A DNA stretch of 64,000 nucleotides. It comes from SHZI01 sp964384525. GTDB taxonomy: Bacteria > Pseudomonadota > Gammaproteobacteria > Steroidobacterales > GCA-2729495. The stretch lies in contig CAYLKO010000006.1 in NCBI GenBank assembly GCA_964384525.1, forward strand, positions 1 to 64,000, written 5' to 3'. The position numbers were made by a program, and so were the translations under genes. The notes beneath the pieces are model-generated. The model saw only the letters and a program-made list of their open reading frames with translations. It was not told where the DNA came from and searched no databases. How positions within the stretch are numbered: position 1 is the stretch's first letter; each line of letters opens with the position of its first letter. Positions 59,901 to 64,000 of this stretch are shown here, piece by piece.

Positions 59901-60795
59901 GCACGCCGCCATTGACCTCTGCCCTGGTCGCGCCGGAGCCGCCGCGCAGCCTGTGGTCCGATGCGTGGGCCGCCTTGAAGGGCAATCGGGCGGCCATCAC
60001 GGCGGCCACCGTGCTCGCCGTGCTGGTGTTGCTCGTGCTCTTCGGGCCGATGCTGAGCGATCATCGCTTCGACAAACCCGACTGGGATGCGATTGCCGTG
60101 CCGCCCTCGCTCAGCGGCGGGCATCTCTTCGGCACCGATTCCCTGGGTCGCGATCTCTACACCCGCACCCTGCACGGCGGGCGGATCTCCTTGCTGGTCG
60201 GGCTCGTGTCGACGCTGGTGAGCCTCGTCATCGGCATCGCCTGGGGCGCCACCGCCGGTTTTCTGGGCGGGCGCGTCGACCGCCTGATGATGCGCATCGT
60301 CGACATCCTGTATGCCCTGCCCTTCATGTTCCTGGTGATCCTGCTGATGGTGCTCTTCGGCCGGAACATCATCCTGATCTTCGTCGCCATCGGCGCCATC
60401 AACTGGCTGGACATGGCGCGCATCGTGCGCGGCCAGACGCTGGGCCTGAAGCAGCGGGAATTCATCGAAGCCGCGCGCGTGTCCGGCGTGAAACCCGCCG
60501 CCATCATCCTGCGGCACATCGTGCCCAACCTGCTCGGCGTCGTCGTCATCTACGTGACGCTGACCATCCCGCAGGTGATCCTGGTGGAGTCCTTCCTGAG
60601 CTTCCTGGGCCTGGGCGTGCAGGAACCGATGACGTCCTGGGGCGTGATGGTGAGCGACGGGGCGCTCGACATGGAGACGGCGCCGTGGATGCTGGTGTTC
60701 CCGGCCTTGTTCCTGGCGATCACGCTGTTCTGTTTCAACTTCCTCGGTGACGGCCTGCGTGATGCGCTGGATCCGCGCGACCGGAGCGGGCGCTG

Positions 60796-60796
<1 letters not shown>
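59897..60796 (+). CDS. Oligopeptide ABC transporter permease OppC (second system)
   Basis: 299-residue permease: N-terminal OppC_N segment, six helices, GTDSLGRDLYTRTLHGGRIS in the first periplasmic part, the EAA loop FIEAARVSGVKPAAIILRHIVPN and the end SFLGLGVQEPMTSWGVMV...DALDPR. ATG 59897 overlaps the oppB stop (ATGA) and its stop overlaps the ATPase start. Confidence 0.94.
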
Positions 60797-62634
<1,838 letters not shown>

Positions 62635-62638
62635 AGCC

Positions 62639-63172
62639 ATGCAGAAAATCGAAGTCATCCGCGGTGACATCACCACGCTCGACGTGGCCGCCATTGTCAA
62701 CGCAGCCAACGAGACGCTGCTGGGCGGCGGTGGCGTGGACGGCGCCATCCATCGCGCTGCCGGTCCGGAATTGCTCGAGGCCTGCCGCGCCCTGCCTGAA
62801 GTGACACCCGGCGTGCGCTGCCCGGCCGGTGAAGCCCGCATAACGCAGGGCGTCGATCTCAAGGCCCGCCATGTGAAACAAACGGAGGGTACGGTGTGGA
62901 GGGGCGGCACGAGCGGCGAGGCGCGACTGCTGGCCAGCGCCTACCGCCAGAGCCTCAAGCTGGCGCAGCAGCAGCAATTGACCTCCATCGCCTTTCCGGC
63001 GATCAGTTGCGGCGCCTATGGTTTTCCCCTGCTCCAGGCGGCCGGCATCACCGTGCGCTCGATCCTCATCTTTCTCGCCGCCGACGAGGTGCTGGAGCAG
63101 GTCCAGCTGGTGGCCTTCAGTGACGGCGTGCAGGCAGCCCTCGAAGCGGCGTTGAAGGCACCGCTGGGCTGA
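62639..63172 (+). CDS. Macrodomain protein (O-acetyl-ADP-ribose deacetylase-like)
   Basis: 177-residue single macrodomain. VIRGDITTLDVAAIVNAANETLLGGGGVDGAIHRAAG carries the conserved Asp, NAAN and GGGGVDGAI loops of hydrolytic macrodomains; AFPAISCGAYGFPL matches the phosphate-binding loop. The usual IHTVGPVW strand is altered to KQTEGTVW. It lies 4 bp after the fused ATPase gene, so it is probably in the same operon. It may deacetylate O-acetyl-ADP-ribose or remove mono-ADP-ribose; no sirtuin or ARTD gene is nearby. Confidence 0.88.
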   Translation: MQKIEVIRGDITTLDVAAIVNAANETLLGGGGVDGAIHRAAGPELLEACRALPEVTPGVRCPAGEARITQGVDLKARHVKQTEGTVWRGGTSGEARLLASAYRQSLKLAQQQQLTSIAFPAISCGAYGFPLLQAAGITVRSILIFLAADEVLEQVQLVAFSDGVQAALEAALKAPLG

Positions 63173-63218
63173 AGGCCGGTCCGGCGTTACTCTCGGCATT
63201 CGACCGGGGGAAAGAACC

Positions 63219-64000
63219 ATGCAAAGAGTCACCGATCGCACCCGTCATCGGCTCCTTGGCGGGGTCATGGTGATCGCCATGATCACGTTCACCGCACCGG
63301 CCCAGGCGCGCGAAGTCTGGGAAGGCACCTGGCTCGAGGCCCGCAGCCCGAACTTCGTGGTGACCAGCGCCTTGAGAAAGGCCAGCACGGTGAAACTGGT
63401 GCAGGAGCTGGAAGATTTCCGGACGCTGGTCGGGGCGGTGACCAACGCCGGCACGCTGCAGGAACGTGTTCCCACCCGCGTGTATGTCTTCAAGGGGCCG
63501 GCCCCCGAGGTTGGCCTCACCGGCAACATCGCCGGCTATCTGCGACCTGGCATGCGATCCAACTATGCCGCTGTCCGCATTGTCAACGGACTGCCGCTGA
63601 GCCACTCGCTGCAACACGAATACACACACTTCCTGATGCGCAATCAGGGGCATCAGGCTTATCCGAAGTGGTACGACGAGGGTCTGGCCGAAGTGCTCGG
63701 CACCGTGGATCTGCGCAACGGCCGTTTCACGCTGGGCAATGCATCGCCAGGCCGCATGTTGACGTTGTCCGTGCCTGGCGCCTGGATGCCGTACTCCCGC
63801 GTGGTCGATGACAGCCAGCTGACCAAATTGAGCGCGATCGACAATGGCCGCTTCTACGCCCAGTCGTGGGCGTTGGCGCACTACCTGATCTATGGCAAGC
63901 CCAAGCTCGATTTCGGCACGGCCCTCAAGGAGTATCTCTCCGACCGGGAACGGGGCACGCCGCCTGTCGAGGCTTTCGAAAAGGCGTTTCATGAAGATAC
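63219..64000 (+). CDS. Secreted HExxH peptidase-like protein (peptidase-MA-like), 3' end outside the window
   Basis: About 260 codons are visible from ATG 63219, preceded by GGGGGAAAG. A signal peptide (GGVMVIAMITFTAPAQA, cleavage after AQA) leads to a periplasmic domain containing LQHEYTHFLMRNQG, the gluzincin zinc motif HExxH (HEYTH), and WYDEGLAEVLG, whose Glu is the expected third ligand. This layout fits DUF1570/peptidase-MA-like proteins. Physiological substrate unknown; the C-terminus is beyond base 64000. Confidence 0.82.
   Translation, partial: MQRVTDRTRHRLLGGVMVIAMITFTAPAQAREVWEGTWLEARSPNFVVTSALRKASTVKLVQELEDFRTLVGAVTNAGTLQERVPTRVYVFKGPAPEVGLTGNIAGYLRPGMRSNYAAVRIVNGLPLSHSLQHEYTHFLMRNQGHQAYPKWYDEGLAEVLGTVDLRNGRFTLGNASPGRMLTLSVPGAWMPYSRVVDDSQLTKLSAIDNGRFYAQSWALAHYLIYGKPKLDFGTALKEYLSDRERGTPPVEAFEKAFHED

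Overview
The window is GC-rich, densely packed chromosomal DNA from a proteobacterium. Gene order and gene content point to Gammaproteobacteria: glyQ-glyS-gmhB-plsC next to gyrB-recF-dnaN-dnaA, then rpmH-rnpA-yidC-mnmE, together with a rhodanese-grxC-secB-gpsA-trmL block and glnA-ntrB-ntrC. Genus and order cannot be fixed from the sequence alone. Genes often overlap by 4 bp (ATGA/GTGA) and many start with GTG or TTG. No tRNA, rRNA, CRISPR array, complete insertion sequence or prophage is visible. A run of ten Ns at 43885-43894 lies inside recF and marks an assembly gap.

Layout, part 1 (1-31 kb). The window opens inside bioC. Next is an aa3-type cytochrome c oxidase locus (DUF2244, coxB, coxA, a 43-residue assembly protein, ctaG, coxC, DUF2909 on the other strand, SURF1, an SCO-like protein, ctaA); no heme O synthase gene follows. 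Then come uvrD and the potassium uptake pair trkA-trkH. A minus-strand oligopeptide ABC transporter operon (oppABCD, oppF) is split by a plus-strand cyclophilin gene. After it are dtd, tatABC, a proton-coupled peptide transporter, small metabolic genes (DUF1330, thioesterase, HIT, crcB), a diguanylate cyclase, envC and the rhodanese-grxC-secB-gpsA/trmL block.

Layout, part 2 (30-50.8 kb). A class-1-like dihydroorotate dehydrogenase starts head-to-head with trmL. The nitrogen-control cluster ntrC-ntrB-DUF4124-glnA reads on the minus strand. Its glnA promoter has a textbook sigma-54 element and at least one perfect-spacing NtrC site. The replication-origin region follows; the best oriC candidate is the AT-richer dnaA-dnaN spacer, which holds several near-consensus DnaA boxes. 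mnmE appears to begin at a CTG codon inside the end of yidC.

Layout, part 3 (50.8-64 kb). mnmE and mnmG, usually adjacent, are separated here by about 4.6 kb of accessory DNA: an antitoxin with a decayed RelE/ParE-type toxin, a GNAT acetyltransferase, a YajG-like lipoprotein, an hsdR 3' remnant, a TehB-like methyltransferase between palindromic repeats, and a GGDEF protein whose catalytic domain carries a 24-residue insertion. A second oligopeptide ABC transporter operon (binding protein, two permeases, a fused double ATPase) follows mnmG, then a macrodomain protein and the start of a secreted HExxH peptidase-like protein.

Themes: aerobic respiration, peptide import by three separate systems, sigma-54/NtrC nitrogen control, and a small island carrying REP-like palindromes that also occur 40 kb away. 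I found no convincing wholly new system. The most informative points are the palindrome family, the split mnmE/mnmG locus with its decayed modules, the unusual mnmE start, the glnA regulatory region and the atypical GGDEF protein.
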